Notes: generated by a model from the letters alone, not told the origin. A stretch of 59,080 bases of DNA from Candidatus Zixiibacteriota bacterium (GCA_030692925.1 JAUYBY010000010.1:1-59080); one strand, 5' to 3'; counted from the stretch's first letter, positions 17,179 to 26,698 are shown. Made by a program: numbers and translations.

Positions 17179-18675
17179 TTATGCGCCTATCTCCCATCTT
17201 CCCAGGGAAATCCAGGGGTCGAATCCTGTGGCTTTAACCATCTTCCCTTTAGGTGAGGTCTTTTCCATTGATTGAATAGCTCCGGCTATTAAGGCAGTTT
17301 CTCTGAGCTTTTCTCTTGACCTTTTTTCTTTCCACTCGCTCATATTCTTCGGAATGAAATCAGTGCGCGTATTTCCGTCAACGAATTCCTGATGAGACAG
17401 TAAATCCTTGAGATAATTCACCTGTGTTTTAATACCCAGGATGGCATAATCGGAAAGAGCCTGAATCGCTTTTCTCCTAGCGGATTCTCTATTCTCACCC
17501 CAGCAAATTAGTTTCGCCAGGATCGGGTCATAATGCATGGTAACTTCTATGCCTGAATAAAGACCCGAGTCGTTTCTTATCCCCGGACCGGAAGGTTCTT
17601 TTATGAAAAGAACTTTTCCAAAAGAGGGGAGAAAATCGTTCTCAGGATCCTCAGCATAGATTCTGCATTCGATCGCATGCCCTCTTTGTGAAAGCTCTTC
17701 CTGCTTAAAGGGAAGTTTTTCGCAGTTGGCAATTCTTATCTGTGATTTGACCAAATCGACCCCGGTCACCATCTCAGTAATAGGATGCTCGACCTGAATT
17801 CGGGCATTGACCTCCAGAAAGTAGTATTTCCCTTTTTCATCCAGAAGAAATTCAACCGTTCCTGCATTGTTATAATTTGCAGTTTGAATCACCTTCACCG
17901 CGGTCTTCCCCATTTCTGTTCTAAGCTCGGGAGTTACGGCAGTTGAAGGAGTCTCCTCGATTATCTTCTGGTGCCTTCTCTGGATAGAGCATTCCCTTTC
18001 AAAAAGGTGAGCTGCATTTCCATAATTATCTGCTAACACCTGAAACTCGATGTGCCTGGGTCTTTCGATACACTTTTCCAGATAGACCGATTCATCTCCA
18101 AAAGCTGATTTTGCCTCCCTCATTCCAGCTTCGACAGAAGATTTCAATTCCTCTTTGGAGTGGATAATCCTCATCCCTTTTCCCCCACCACCAGCAGAGG
18201 CTTTGAGCATCACCGGATAACCAATCTTCTCTGCCTGCTCTTCGAAGTCCTTTAGACTTCCGCCTTTCATCTTCATACCAGGTATTATTGGAATTTTCGC
18301 CTGAGTCATCGTGTTTCGAGATTCAAGTTTGTCTCCAACCAATCTCAGAGCTTTTGAATTAGGACCGATGAAAGTTATCTTCTCATCTTCGCACCTTTTG
18401 GAAAAAAGATAATTCTCTGCCAGGAAACCATAACCCGGATGAATCGCTTCGGCTTTACTTTTCTTGGTTGCCTGGATGATCTTATCTATATTCAGATAGC
18501 TTTCTAAAGGAGGAGCAGGACCTAAAAGATAAGCCTCATCTGCTAATTGAACGTGCAGGGCTTTTTTATCCACATCCGAATAGACCGCCACAGTCTCAAT
18601 CCCTATCTCCTTGCAAGCCCGGATAATCCGGACTGCGATCTCTCCACGGTTGGCAATTAGAATTTTTTTGAACAT
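17179..18675 (-). CDS. Biotin carboxylase subunit (methylcrotonyl-CoA carboxylase set)
   Basis: A 498-residue ATP-grasp biotin carboxylase. Seen: the MFKKILIANRGEIAVRIIRAC start, HPGYGFLAEN, the ATP-binding glycine loop KASAGGGGKGMRI, ERECSIQRRHQKIIEE and the catalytic EVNARIQVEHPITEMVTG. It lacks a fused biotin domain; that is supplied by the next gene. By its position with BCCP, the LiuC hydratase and the beta subunit it belongs to methylcrotonyl-CoA carboxylase, though the same protein could also serve acetyl- or propionyl-CoA carboxylase. Confidence 0.92.
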   Translation of the reverse strand: MFKKILIANRGEIAVRIIRACKEIGIETVAVYSDVDKKALHVQLADEAYLLGPAPPLESYLNIDKIIQATKKSKAEAIHPGYGFLAENYLFSKRCEDEKITFIGPNSKALRLVGDKLESRNTMTQAKIPIIPGMKMKGGSLKDFEEQAEKIGYPVMLKASAGGGGKGMRIIHSKEELKSSVEAGMREAKSAFGDESVYLEKCIERPRHIEFQVLADNYGNAAHLFERECSIQRRHQKIIEETPSTAVTPELRTEMGKTAVKVIQTANYNNAGTVEFLLDEKGKYYFLEVNARIQVEHPITEMVTGVDLVKSQIRIANCEKLPFKQEELSQRGHAIECRIYAEDPENDFLPSFGKVLFIKEPSGPGIRNDSGLYSGIEVTMHYDPILAKLICWGENRESARRKAIQALSDYAILGIKTQVNYLKDLLSHQEFVDGNTRTDFIPKNMSEWKEKRSREKLRETALIAGAIQSMEKTSPKGKMVKATGFDPWISLGRWEIGA

Positions 18676-18945
18676 AGTTTCTTATTGTAGCGTCCTCACT
18701 CCTGTGAGGACGATCCTCACCCAATTACGAACTCTACTTCATTAGTCGGAGTCAGACAGGAATGTCTGACCTACCTCCGTATTCATGTGAACATCTGTCC
18801 GTGCTGTTCGAGCACGTTGCCACAGGAGTGGCAACGCTACGGTTTCATCGTCCGACATCCGTCAGAGGCGGATCGGACGCTACGTTTTTTTCTCCCTTGA
18901 GCTTTTGAACCTTTGTCCCGCCAAAGGCGGGATTGAACCTTTCTT
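18676..18945. repeat. Intergenic stem-loop cluster
   Basis: GTCCTCAC/GTGAGGAC, GTCAGACA/TGTCTGAC, GTTGCCAC/GTGGCAAC and CGTCCGA/TCGGACG hairpins, ending in a TTGAACC-type array that contains CCCGCCAAAGGCGGG (about 18900-18942). No gene. Confidence 0.8.
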
Positions 18946-19737
18946 TTATTCTTGATTCCACTTCGGCTTTCTTTTTTCCAGAAAAGCGTTCATCCCCTCC
19001 TGCCCTTCCTCGCTGATTCTCATTTTAGCAATAACCTCAGCCGTATATCTTTTGAATTCATCATAATTCATCCCGGGAACTTTCTGCAGTAACTCTTTAC
19101 ACATAGCTAAAGCTTTAGGCCCTGAAGATAGAAGCTGTTTTATCCTTTCATTCACTGCCTCATCTAATTTTTCATCTGGCACGACTTGATTTGCCATCCC
19201 GAAGTGCAAAGCCTTCTGGGCATCAATTCTCTCACCGGTTAAGAATAATTCCCTGGCAACTCTTTCCCCCACTCTCCTCAGAACATAGGGTGAGATACAT
19301 GCCGGGACCAAACCTAATTTCACCTCAGATAGACTGAACTTAGCTTTGTCCGAGGTGATAACTATGTCACAAACCGCCACTAACCCTGCTCCTCCTCCAA
19401 TAGCCGCACCATTAACCCTGGCGATGGTTGGCTGGGGAAGGGTATACATCAAATAAAAAAGCTCTGCCAACTGCAGAGACTCTTTTAAATTTTCCTCATA
19501 GGAAAAATTAACTACCCTTTTCATCCAGTTCAAATCCGCACCTGCACAGAACGATTGACCATTCCCGCTGAGAACTGCAATTCTGACCTTTTCATCCTGA
19601 GCGATTTTCTTGAAAACTTCAGAAAGCTCCAGGATCATGACGTCGTTGAAGGCATTATGAACCTCAGGTCGGTTCAAAAAAATGCGGGCAATTTTATTTT
19701 CTATTTTAAAGTCGATGGTTTGATATTGTGAAGACAT
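18946..19737 (-). CDS. liuC: Methylglutaconyl-CoA hydratase, LiuC type
   Basis: A 263-residue crotonase-fold enzyme. The first catalytic position reads GGGAGLVAVCD rather than GGxCEL, and the second block reads SEVKLGLVPACISPYVLRRVG, the pattern of bacterial LiuC methylglutaconyl-CoA hydratases rather than of ordinary crotonases. It would hydrate 3-methylglutaconyl-CoA to HMG-CoA in leucine breakdown (or the reverse). It lies between the genes for the methylcrotonyl-CoA carboxylase beta subunit and biotin carboxylase, which supports this reading. Confidence 0.85.
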   Translation of the reverse strand: MSSQYQTIDFKIENKIARIFLNRPEVHNAFNDVMILELSEVFKKIAQDEKVRIAVLSGNGQSFCAGADLNWMKRVVNFSYEENLKESLQLAELFYLMYTLPQPTIARVNGAAIGGGAGLVAVCDIVITSDKAKFSLSEVKLGLVPACISPYVLRRVGERVARELFLTGERIDAQKALHFGMANQVVPDEKLDEAVNERIKQLLSSGPKALAMCKELLQKVPGMNYDEFKRYTAEVIAKMRISEEGQEGMNAFLEKRKPKWNQE

Positions 19738-19745
19738 TGTTTTTT

Positions 19746-19803
19746 TGTAGGGACAGCCCTTGTGGCTGTCCGTTAGCGGACAGGGACGAACCCTGTCCCT
19801 ACA
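19746..19803. repeat. Double hairpin, GGGACAGCCC type
   Basis: GGGACAGCCC/GGGCTGTCC-like arms TGTAGGGACAG and GGACAGGG/CCCTGTCCCTACA form two adjacent hairpins enclosed by TGTAGGGA and TCCCTACA. Relatives at 26505-26595 (interrupted) and 51361-51423. Confidence 0.8.
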
Positions 19804-19889
19804 TTTCCATTAACATCCGACAGAAACGTCGGACGTTACGAGTTCTTTTATCCGTCATCCATCATTCATCATTAGTCATTATTTTTATT

Positions 19890-21497
19890 TCACATTCTGA
19901 AAATCCCATATTTCGTCTCAGGAATTGGAGCATTCAGAGACATAGAGATTCCTAAAGCTAAGGCGGTCCTGGTTTCGACTGGATCAACTATCCCATCATC
20001 CCATATCCGAGCGGTGCTGAAGTATGGACTTGATTCCTCTTCGTATTTCTTTAAAATGGGTTCCTTGAATTTTTCTTGCTCCTCTTCAGTCATCTTGATT
20101 CCTTTAGCCTCCAAGGCTCTCATCCTTACAGTCAAAAGAACATTTGCTGCCTGATCCCCACCCATAACACAGATTTTGGCATTGGGCCACATCCATAAAA
20201 GTCTAGGATTATAAGCTCTTCCGCACATTCCGTAATTTCCAGCGCCATAAGAGCCACCCACTATGACGGTGAACTTCGGCACGTCTGCATTTGCCACCGC
20301 ATGCACCATCTTGGCACCATCTTTGGCAATTCCGCCGTGTTCGTATTGTTTTCCGACTATGAAGCCGGTGATATTCTGCAAGAATATCAAAGGAATTTTC
20401 CTCATTGTGCACAGCGTGATGAAGTGTGCCGCTTTGACTGAGCTTTCAGAAAAGAGAACTCCGTTGTTGGCTAAAATACCAACCGGATAACCCATTATCC
20501 GGGCAAAACCAGTGACGATAGTGGGCCCATAAAGCTCTTTGAACTCCTGAAATTTGCTGCCATCAACTATCCGAGCAATGATCTCTCTCTGATCATAAGG
20601 TTTTCTTATATCCCTGGGAACGACCCCGTAAATTTCCTTCGGGTCGTAATAAGGTTCCTCCGGCTCCGAGGCTTCCAATTCAAATTTCTTCGGCGGGTCC
20701 AAATTCTCGATTATGTTCCTGGTGATCTCTATAGCATGTTCATCGTTCAAGGCATAATGATCAGCGACTCCCGAAATCCGGCAGTGAACGTCTGCTCCCC
20801 CCAACTCTTCATCTGTGACTTCCTCTCCAGTAGCGGCCTTAACCAAAGGAGGACCCCCGATAAAAATCGTCCCCTTTTTCCGAACGATAACTGCCTCATC
20901 GCTCATAGCCGGAACATAAGCTCCTCCTGCAGTGCAGGAGCCCAAGACCACAGCTATCTGTGGAATACCTAAAGCAGAAAGCCGGGCTTGATTATAAAAG
21001 ATTTTCCCAAAATGGTCTCTATCCGGGAATGTCCCTGACTGGTAGGGAAGGAAAATCCCGCCAGAATCGACCAAATAGACGCAAGGAAGTCTGTTCTGCT
21101 CTGCAATCTCCTGAGCACGGACATGCTTTTTGATGGTCATCGGGAAATAAGTTCCGCCTTTGACCGTGGCATCATTAGCCACAATCAAAACCTCTCTACC
21201 GTGCACCACACCCACACCTGTGACAATTCCTGCTCCAGGAGGATCTTCCTCATACATCTTGTTAGCGGCTAAATGGGAGAACTCCATGAAAGGAGTATTC
21301 TTATCGAACAGTAGATTGAGTCTTTCTCTCGGCAAAAGCTTACCCCTGGCTTTATGCCTTTCCCTATCCTTGGCGGATCCACCCTCCTTTACCTTAGCCA
21401 GCACCCCCTTATACTCATCCACCACCTTCTGCATTGCCTCAGAATTGGTTTTGTATTCTAAGGAACTAGTATCGATTTTAGATTCTATGCGGAACAT
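19890..21497 (-). CDS. liuB: Methylcrotonyl-CoA carboxylase beta subunit
   Basis: A 535-residue carboxyltransferase that transfers CO2 from biotin to 3-methylcrotonyl-CoA. Diagnostic stretches of the MCC beta family: [51 protein letters not shown], and the oxyanion-hole Gly/Ala in [16 protein letters not shown]. Length matches human and bacterial MCCB and differs from the shorter PCC beta encoded at 31327. It stands upstream of liuC and the split biotin carboxylase/BCCP. No HMG-CoA lyase gene is seen nearby. Confidence 0.93.
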   Translation of the reverse strand: MFRIESKIDTSSLEYKTNSEAMQKVVDEYKGVLAKVKEGGSAKDRERHKARGKLLPRERLNLLFDKNTPFMEFSHLAANKMYEEDPPGAGIVTGVGVVHGREVLIVANDATVKGGTYFPMTIKKHVRAQEIAEQNRLPCVYLVDSGGIFLPYQSGTFPDRDHFGKIFYNQARLSALGIPQIAVVLGSCTAGGAYVPAMSDEAVIVRKKGTIFIGGPPLVKAATGEEVTDEELGGADVHCRISGVADHYALNDEHAIEITRNIIENLDPPKKFELEASEPEEPYYDPKEIYGVVPRDIRKPYDQREIIARIVDGSKFQEFKELYGPTIVTGFARIMGYPVGILANNGVLFSESSVKAAHFITLCTMRKIPLIFLQNITGFIVGKQYEHGGIAKDGAKMVHAVANADVPKFTVIVGGSYGAGNYGMCGRAYNPRLLWMWPNAKICVMGGDQAANVLLTVRMRALEAKGIKMTEEEQEKFKEPILKKYEEESSPYFSTARIWDDGIVDPVETRTALALGISMSLNAPIPETKYGIFRM

Positions 21498-21508
21498 CTT
21501 TTAACCTT

Positions 21509-22735
21509 TTATGATTTGGAATCAAGTTGGTTTTTCAATCCTTCAATATTTTTCTTAGTTATTTCAATCTCCATTTGGGCACCAATTTGAGTAAAAATTT
21601 TCAACGCGTCTTCATAATATTTTAATGCTTTTTCTTTATCTCCTTTTTTCTCGGAAATTACACCGAGGTTACTAAGTTGTATAGCAATACCTTGTTTGCT
21701 ATCAATCTCTTTTGCAATTTTCAAAGCCTCCTCGTGATATTTTAAGGCTTTATCTAAATCACCTTTGGTTATATAGATTCCACCAAGGTTGCTCAAGGAT
21801 CGTGCAATGCCCTTTTTATTTCCGATTTCTTTGTTTATCTTCAAAGCCTCTTCTTGAAAAGTTAAGGCTTTATCTAAATCTCCTTTGTCCTTATGTATTA
21901 TACCGAGGTTGCCAAGAACCACAGATTCCTCATCTTTCAAGCCCGCTGCTCGGTTTATCTTCAAAGCCTTCTCATAGTATTCTAAAGCTTTATCCATATC
22001 GCCTTTGTTCTGAAAAACTGTGCCGAGGTTGATAAATTGTGCTGAAACGCCTTCTTTACTCCTCAATTCCTCATAGAGCTTTAAGGCAGCTTGAAAGTAG
22101 TTAAAGGCTTTATCCAAGTCTCCTCTTATCCGATAGATTAAACCAAGATTACCAAGAGTTGCTGCTTCACCTTCCTTGTTACCAATTTCTTCGTTAATCT
22201 TCAAAGCTTTTTCATGGTAATCTAGAGCTTTATCCAAATCGCCTTTGTCCTGAAAGATTACACCGAGGTTACCAAGAGTTGCTGTTTGCCCCCGCATGTC
22301 CTTAATATCTTTTGCTATCTGAAGAGAATCTTTAAGTTTTTCTATTGCCTGATCTAAATTCCCTACAATATAATAACACCTGCCAAGCTGAGCTAAAATG
22401 ATAGCTTTCTGTCTCCCACTCGCCAAGGTTAAAGCTTTTTGAAAATAATAAATTGCTTCATCCCATTTATATTTATCCATTGCTTTTTCGCCTTCTGCCT
22501 TTAATCCTTCAATTACAATCTCTTTCCTTTCCACCATTGGATATAAAGAAAATTCACTAGCATAAAACTGTATGTCAATCGGCTTTTCCCAAAACTCTTT
22601 AGCAAAAGAAGGGATTTCTTTACGTTCTCTTATAAGTATTTCAAGTTCTTTACGAAGTTTTTTTGTTTGGAAAAACAAAGAGGCTAGAATAATTATAAGA
22701 ACGACTCCAGCTATACATGCAATTATTATTAACAT
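21509..22735 (-). CDS. Membrane-anchored TPR protein
   Basis: A 408-residue protein: one N-terminal membrane helix (residues 2-23), a short charged linker, then about eight tetratricopeptide repeats. Six are 40-residue units of the TPR_12 kind with the recurring pattern NLGxIxxxKGDLDKAL; the matching 120-base periodicity is visible in the DNA. Such proteins are scaffolds; no partner is known. It is the third gene of a three-gene unit of small membrane-anchored proteins, five bases after the second. The unit is A+T-rich compared with the enzymes around it. Confidence 0.85.
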   Translation of the reverse strand: MLIIIACIAGVVLIIILASLFFQTKKLRKELEILIRERKEIPSFAKEFWEKPIDIQFYASEFSLYPMVERKEIVIEGLKAEGEKAMDKYKWDEAIYYFQKALTLASGRQKAIILAQLGRCYYIVGNLDQAIEKLKDSLQIAKDIKDMRGQTATLGNLGVIFQDKGDLDKALDYHEKALKINEEIGNKEGEAATLGNLGLIYRIRGDLDKAFNYFQAALKLYEELRSKEGVSAQFINLGTVFQNKGDMDKALEYYEKALKINRAAGLKDEESVVLGNLGIIHKDKGDLDKALTFQEEALKINKEIGNKKGIARSLSNLGGIYITKGDLDKALKYHEEALKIAKEIDSKQGIAIQLSNLGVISEKKGDKEKALKYYEDALKIFTQIGAQMEIEITKKNIEGLKNQLDSKS

Positions 22736-22740
22736 TTAGA

Positions 22741-23190
22741 CTAGGAAATGGAAAATGCTGGTTCAGCAGATAATATCCAATTTCCCCATTCCTTTGGTTT
22801 GCGTTCGTAGTGTACAAAATACGGAAAAGGTGCGGGAATTTCTATTGGTTCTGCTTTAGTTAGTATTATTGTTTCAGGAATTGGGCTTTCTTCTGACACG
22901 GGTTTAGTGATGAAACCTTTCTCAAAAGCGAATTTCTCCATCGCTTCGCGTGATGCTTTTATTGCTTGGGCAGCTTCTTCAAGCTCCTGTATTGGTTTAC
23001 GCGATGCTTTTACTACTTGTGAAGCTTCTTCAAGTGCCTTAATGCCTTCCTCCATCGTCTTCTCTATCTTTATTTTTACCTCTTTCTCCCAAGAATCCAT
23101 AAATCTATCTGTTCTTCTGATGAAAAAAAGATACAGAAGGACGTACAAGAATAAAACAATGACTAATCCGAAAATACCTATTAGAATCAT
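22741..23190 (-). CDS. Small membrane-anchored coiled-coil protein
   Basis: Not recognised. A 149-residue product with one N-terminal membrane helix (residues 2-23), a predicted coiled coil (about residues 30-90) containing a visible duplication, ASRKPIQELEEAAQAI against ASREAMEKFAFEKG, and a Pro-rich tail. Its start overlaps the stop of the upstream gene by four bases and the TPR gene follows after five bases, so the three are surely co-expressed. Confidence 0.6.
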   Translation of the reverse strand: MILIGIFGLVIVLFLYVLLYLFFIRRTDRFMDSWEKEVKIKIEKTMEEGIKALEEASQVVKASRKPIQELEEAAQAIKASREAMEKFAFEKGFITKPVSEESPIPETIILTKAEPIEIPAPFPYFVHYERKPKEWGNWILSAEPAFSIS

Positions 23191-23483
23191 TCTTTTTTCT
23201 CCAGGCCTTCTCTCAATTTATCGACCACCTGAGATAGTGTCTTAATCTCATTAGCAATAACGGAAGTAGTGCTGTTCAAAAGCTCTAATGACTTAATGTC
23301 CTTGGCAATACTCAAAGCTGTTGTGTTTAAGGGCTCTATGGACTGTATGATATTCTTTTCGGAGCCTCTTATAGCTTTATTAAATCTTATTTCAGAGATT
23401 GCTGCGATAAAGCCTCCAGCAAGCAAACTCCCGCTAAATCCAATTAGAAATTGAATCAGAATCTGTCCAGTACAATATCCCAT
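23187..23483 (-). CDS. Small membrane protein with two coiled-coil repeats
   Basis: Not recognised. From the ATG at 23483 it has 98 residues: one N-terminal membrane helix (QILIQFLIGFSGSLLAGGFIAAI) and a C-terminal helix with two similar 16-residue units, LNTTALSIAKDIKSLE and LNSTTSVIANEIKTLS. A longer frame to a TTG at 23519 exists, but that TTG is the first triplet of a TTGACA -35 box, so it cannot be the start. The transcript would begin at or one base before the ATG. First gene of the TM/coil/TPR unit. Confidence 0.6.
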   Translation of the reverse strand: MGYCTGQILIQFLIGFSGSLLAGGFIAAISEIRFNKAIRGSEKNIIQSIEPLNTTALSIAKDIKSLELLNSTTSVIANEIKTLSQVVDKLREGLEKKE

Positions 23484-23490
23484 TTTTATT

Positions 23491-23519
23491 AATATATACG
23501 TGCTTTTAATAGCTGTCAA
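23491..23519 (-). promoter_or_regulatory. Consensus promoter giving a nearly leaderless mRNA
   Basis: TTGACA (23519-23514), 17-base spacer, TATATT (23496-23491). The expected start is about 23484, next to the ATG at 23483, and no ribosome site is present. Confidence 0.7.
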
Positions 23520-23766
23520 GCAAAGTTATTTAAAAGTCTGCATTAAAGATTCGGAATGTTTTTATTTGTCAGACAGGAATGTCTGACCTACCTGCTTGTG
23601 TTTTCTTCTTTGGCGGAGCAAGGTGCTCCGCCTACGGTTGCTTTTGCTTTTTTGTTTTTCCCCTTAAACCTTTGAACCTCTTCTTACATTTTGTCATTCT
23701 GAAGGAGCGTAGCGACTGAAGAATCTGAAGACTCTTCGCTTTCGCTCAGAGTGACAGTAAAAATAA
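23520..23766. repeat. Intergenic stem-loop cluster
   Basis: GTCAGACAGGAATGTCTGAC (around 23571-23590), GGCGGAGCA/TGCTCCGCC (23612-23632), a TTGAACC-type array (23665-23687) and a GTCATTCTGA-type repeat (23693-23756). No gene. Confidence 0.8.
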
Positions 23767-24174
23767 TTACACCGGCACGCACTTATACCCGTAACAGATA
23801 ATTCCGGCTTCGCCTTCCTGATAGATTTTCCGGAACTCGATTCTCACCGGCATGCCGATTTCCAGTTTATCGAAATCGCAATCTGCTATCTGGGATAAAA
23901 TTTTGACTCCGTCCTTTCCTGTGGATCCTGCGGATAATTCAACAATCCCCATAGCATAAGGAGCCTGGTCTGTGCACTGACTGGGAGCAACCCGTATAAT
24001 GGTATAAGTGAGAATTTTACCTTCTTTTGGCAAATTGACTTTCTCAAACTCCCTGGATTTGCACTCATCGCAAATCAGCCTTGGCGGAAAATATATCTTG
24101 CCGCATTTCTTGCACTTGCCGGCTTCCAATCTATATCTCTGAGGGATTCCCCTCCAGTATCTGGGTGATGACAT
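23767..24174 (-). CDS. DUF35 zinc-ribbon/OB-fold protein, acyl-CoA scaffold
   Basis: A 135-residue protein with an N-terminal rubredoxin-like zinc ribbon (CKKC at about 21-24 and CDEC at 36-39) and a C-terminal OB fold. In archaea the same family bridges acetoacetyl-CoA thiolase and HMG-CoA synthase in one complex that channels acetoacetyl-CoA. Its ATG shares one base with the thiolase stop (TAATG), so the two are translationally coupled, and the HMG-CoA synthase gene lies just upstream, reproducing the archaeal trio. Confidence 0.88.
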   Translation of the reverse strand: MSSPRYWRGIPQRYRLEAGKCKKCGKIYFPPRLICDECKSREFEKVNLPKEGKILTYTIIRVAPSQCTDQAPYAMGIVELSAGSTGKDGVKILSQIADCDFDKLEIGMPVRIEFRKIYQEGEAGIICYGYKCVPV

Positions 24175-25331
24175 TATACCACCTCCATTATGTGAACTAT
24201 ACTGCTTCCTCCGCTTCCTCCCATGTTTTGGGTCAACCCCACCTTAGCATTTTTAACCTGTCTTTCCCCTGCCTCACCTCTGAGCTGTTTTGTTATCTCG
24301 ATTGCCTGGGCAACGCCAGTTGCTCCTACTGGATGACCTTTTGATTTCAGCCCGCCGGAGGTATTGACCGGTATCTTTCCGCCGAGTGTGGTCATCCCGT
24401 GCTCAGTAGCCGGACCACCCTTCCCTTTTTCCGCAAAGCCCAGAGCTTCGATAACGCATATCTCCGCTATGGTGAAACAGTCGTGCACCTCAGCTAAGTG
24501 AATCTCTTCAGGACTTTTACTTGCCATCTCATAAGCGATCTTGGCTGCCCTTTCAGTAGATTTTATCTCAGTTAGATCTTTACGGCTGTGAAGGGCTATG
24601 GTATCTGTAGCGTGACCTGAGCCGATGATTTTTACTACTGGCTTTTTGGAAATCTTTTTGGCTAAATCCAGTGGAGCTAAAATTACGGCAGCGGCACCAT
24701 CTGTGATCGGAGAACAATCTAAAATCCTCAAAGGGTCTGCCACCATGACTGACTCGATGACCTCCTCTGCAGTTATCTTCTGAGGATATTGAGCTAACGG
24801 ATTCATCGAGCCGTGATAATGGTTCTTAACTGCTACCTGGGCCAGTTGTTTTCTCGTGGTCCCATATCTGTGCATATGCGCACGTGCCATCAAAGCATAA
24901 AGTCCGGGGAATGTCACTCCATGGTAAACCTCATATTCCTGGTCTGCGGCTGTGGATAAGGCAAAAGTGGCTCCATGCACGGAGACATCAGTCATCTTCT
25001 CTACTCCTCCAACTAAGACGATATCGTTCATCCCGGAGGCAACGTCGATGAGCCCGGTTCTTAAAGCCAGTCCTCCTGAAGAACAGGCAGATTCGACCCT
25101 GGTAGCAGGGATTGGTCCCATTCCCAGATAATCAGTTAAAAGCGAGGAAAGGTGCTCCTGCCCTACGAAAAGCCCTGAGGACATACAGCCGATATACATC
25201 GAATCTATATGGTCAACCTCTGCATCTTCTATTGCCAGCAAAGCGGCTTCAGTGAAAATATCTCTTAAAGAACTTTCCCATAACTCCCCCCATTTATTCA
25301 TTCCTACTCCGATAATGGCTACGTCTCTCAT
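24174..25331 (-). CDS. Acetoacetyl-CoA thiolase, SCP2/archaeal type
   Basis: A 385-residue thiolase of the archaeal/SCP2 class: nucleophilic Cys in [12 protein letters not shown] (about residue 83), His in [11 protein letters not shown], and GHPVGATG near the C-terminus. It condenses two acetyl-CoA or cleaves acetoacetyl-CoA. It follows the HMG-CoA synthase gene after nine bases with an AGGAGG site and is coupled to the DUF35 gene, so it most likely acts inside a three-protein complex. It differs from the thiolase at 13193, which has GHYVGGTG and a 3-hydroxyacyl-CoA dehydrogenase partner. Confidence 0.9.
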   Translation of the reverse strand: MRDVAIIGVGMNKWGELWESSLRDIFTEAALLAIEDAEVDHIDSMYIGCMSSGLFVGQEHLSSLLTDYLGMGPIPATRVESACSSGGLALRTGLIDVASGMNDIVLVGGVEKMTDVSVHGATFALSTAADQEYEVYHGVTFPGLYALMARAHMHRYGTTRKQLAQVAVKNHYHGSMNPLAQYPQKITAEEVIESVMVADPLRILDCSPITDGAAAVILAPLDLAKKISKKPVVKIIGSGHATDTIALHSRKDLTEIKSTERAAKIAYEMASKSPEEIHLAEVHDCFTIAEICVIEALGFAEKGKGGPATEHGMTTLGGKIPVNTSGGLKSKGHPVGATGVAQAIEITKQLRGEAGERQVKNAKVGLTQNMGGSGGSSIVHIMEVV

Positions 25332-25339
25332 TTTCCCTC

Positions 25340-26386
25340 CTATTCTCCCTTCCTGATTTTTCCGCGGTATTTAGCGTAGGTCCCGTATTCCAGATAGCTT
25401 TTATTATTATTCAGCATATCTCTGGTCTTGACAGCAGAATCTCTGACTTGATTTATCCTCTCAGTTACTCTCCAAACAAAAGCATCACTGCCCGCACCTG
25501 AGCCGTAGGAGACCATAAAGATCAGATCATTCGGCTTGGCTTCATCCAAAATTGCGGTCAGACCCATGGGAGATGAACCCGAATAAGTGTTACCTAATTT
25601 GGGGCAAAGAAGCCCGGTCTCGATCTGTTTTTTCTCAAAGCCTAAAAGCCTTCCGACTCTCTGGGGAAATTTACCATTCGGCTGGTGAAAAACCGCATAT
25701 TGAAAATCATTGGGTTTCATCTTGACCTTTTCTAACATTGCCTTCCCTGCTCCCAAGATATGCTTAAAATATGCCGGCTCCCCGGTGAATCTTGAGGCAT
25801 GCCGGGGGTAAAATTGATATTCCCTTCTCCAGAAATCAGGGGTATCAGTCATATAGGAGTAAGTGTCAATCGCCTCAGCAATGATATTATCTTTTCCCAT
25901 TATGAAGGCAGCAGCCCCGGCAGCAGCAGTATATTCTAAAGCATCTCCGGGTGCCCCTTGGGAGGTGTCTGCTCCGATGGCTAAGCCGTATTCAATTGAG
26001 TCAGAGCTGACTAAACCCAGGCAGACGAACATTGCCTCAGAACCCGCCTTACAGGCGAATTCAAAATCTGCACAGTGGACATCCGGACAGGCACCAATTG
26101 CCTCCGCTACTGTGGTGCCTGAAGGTTTCACTGCATAGGGGTGAGATTCTGAGCCCACATAGACTGCACCGATTTTTTTAGGGTCTATCTGCGCCCTTTT
26201 CAAGGCACTGAAAGTTGCCTCAACTGACATAGTAATAGTATCCTGATCCGGACCAGGTACAGATTTTTCCTCCACGAATAGCCCTTTCTTGTAAGCTTGG
26301 GCATCCGCACCCCAGACCTTGGCGATCTCCTCCACCTTTATCCGGTGCCTGGGGATGTATACCCCGTATCCTGTAATTCCAACCAT
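25340..26386 (-). CDS. Hydroxymethylglutaryl-CoA synthase, archaeal type
   Basis: A 348-residue HMG-CoA synthase with archaeal-type sequence: the nucleophilic Cys in [13 protein letters not shown] (about 110), [16 protein letters not shown] with the catalytic Glu, [14 protein letters not shown] with the His, and [12 protein letters not shown]. The eukaryotic/Gram-positive MvaS form looks different. The start is the ATG at 26386 with GAGGAGA ahead of it; an ATG at 26413 lies only a few bases from the predicted transcription start. It leads the HMGS-thiolase-DUF35 operon. HMG-CoA reductase is not in the window, so mevalonate synthesis cannot be assumed. Confidence 0.9.
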   Translation of the reverse strand: MVGITGYGVYIPRHRIKVEEIAKVWGADAQAYKKGLFVEEKSVPGPDQDTITMSVEATFSALKRAQIDPKKIGAVYVGSESHPYAVKPSGTTVAEAIGACPDVHCADFEFACKAGSEAMFVCLGLVSSDSIEYGLAIGADTSQGAPGDALEYTAAAGAAAFIMGKDNIIAEAIDTYSYMTDTPDFWRREYQFYPRHASRFTGEPAYFKHILGAGKAMLEKVKMKPNDFQYAVFHQPNGKFPQRVGRLLGFEKKQIETGLLCPKLGNTYSGSSPMGLTAILDEAKPNDLIFMVSYGSGAGSDAFVWRVTERINQVRDSAVKTRDMLNNNKSYLEYGTYAKYRGKIRKGE

Positions 26387-26423
26387 ATTCTCCTCGCTTT
26401 CTTTTATTTTCAAAAGGAAAAGT

Positions 26424-26451
26424 ATTATACTAAATACCAGAAAAATGTCAA
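26424..26451 (-). promoter_or_regulatory. Consensus promoter of the HMG-CoA synthase operon
   Basis: TTGACA (26451-26446), 16-base spacer, TATAAT (26429-26424): both boxes match consensus exactly. Start near 26417, giving a leader of about 31 bases. Confidence 0.75.
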
Positions 26452-26694
26452 GGTTTTTTGGAAGAAATAATGTAGCGCCCGACCTTAGTGTCGGGCGTTA
26501 TTTTGTAGGGACAGCCCTTGTGGCTGTCCGTATTATTTATTCGGACAGGGATCCCGCATTGCTGGGATTTCACTTCGCTCAACAAGCCCTGACCTTACTT
26601 TTTTCTCCTCTTGCGGAGCCAAGGTGCTCCGCCTACGACTTTTCATCGTAGCGCGACCCTTTCAGGGTCGCAATGCGAGGCTGAAAGTCTCGCG
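26452..26694. repeat. Intergenic repeat cluster
   Basis: CGCCCGAC/GTCGGGCG hairpin (about 26467-26499), an interrupted GGGACAGCCC-type double element (26505-26595), GGAGCCAAGGTGCTCC (26616-26631), and the start of a BIME-like pair (26648-26698). No gene. Confidence 0.8.
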
Positions 26695-26698
26695 CTAC
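26648..26698. repeat. BIME-like double hairpin, GTAGCGCGA type, copy 2
   Basis: GCGACCC/GGGTCGC then GCGAGGC/GTCTCGC, enclosed by GTAGC and GCTAC. Its end touches the stop codon of the epimerase gene. Confidence 0.85.

Noticed and set aside
20209-20412. Short antisense and alternative frames within the carboxyltransferase genes
   Set aside because: They are shadows of long conserved coding regions and lack start signals.
23484-23519. Upstream TTG start of the coil protein
   Set aside because: The TTG is the first triplet of a TTGACA -35 box with a well-placed TATATT, so it is not transcribed.
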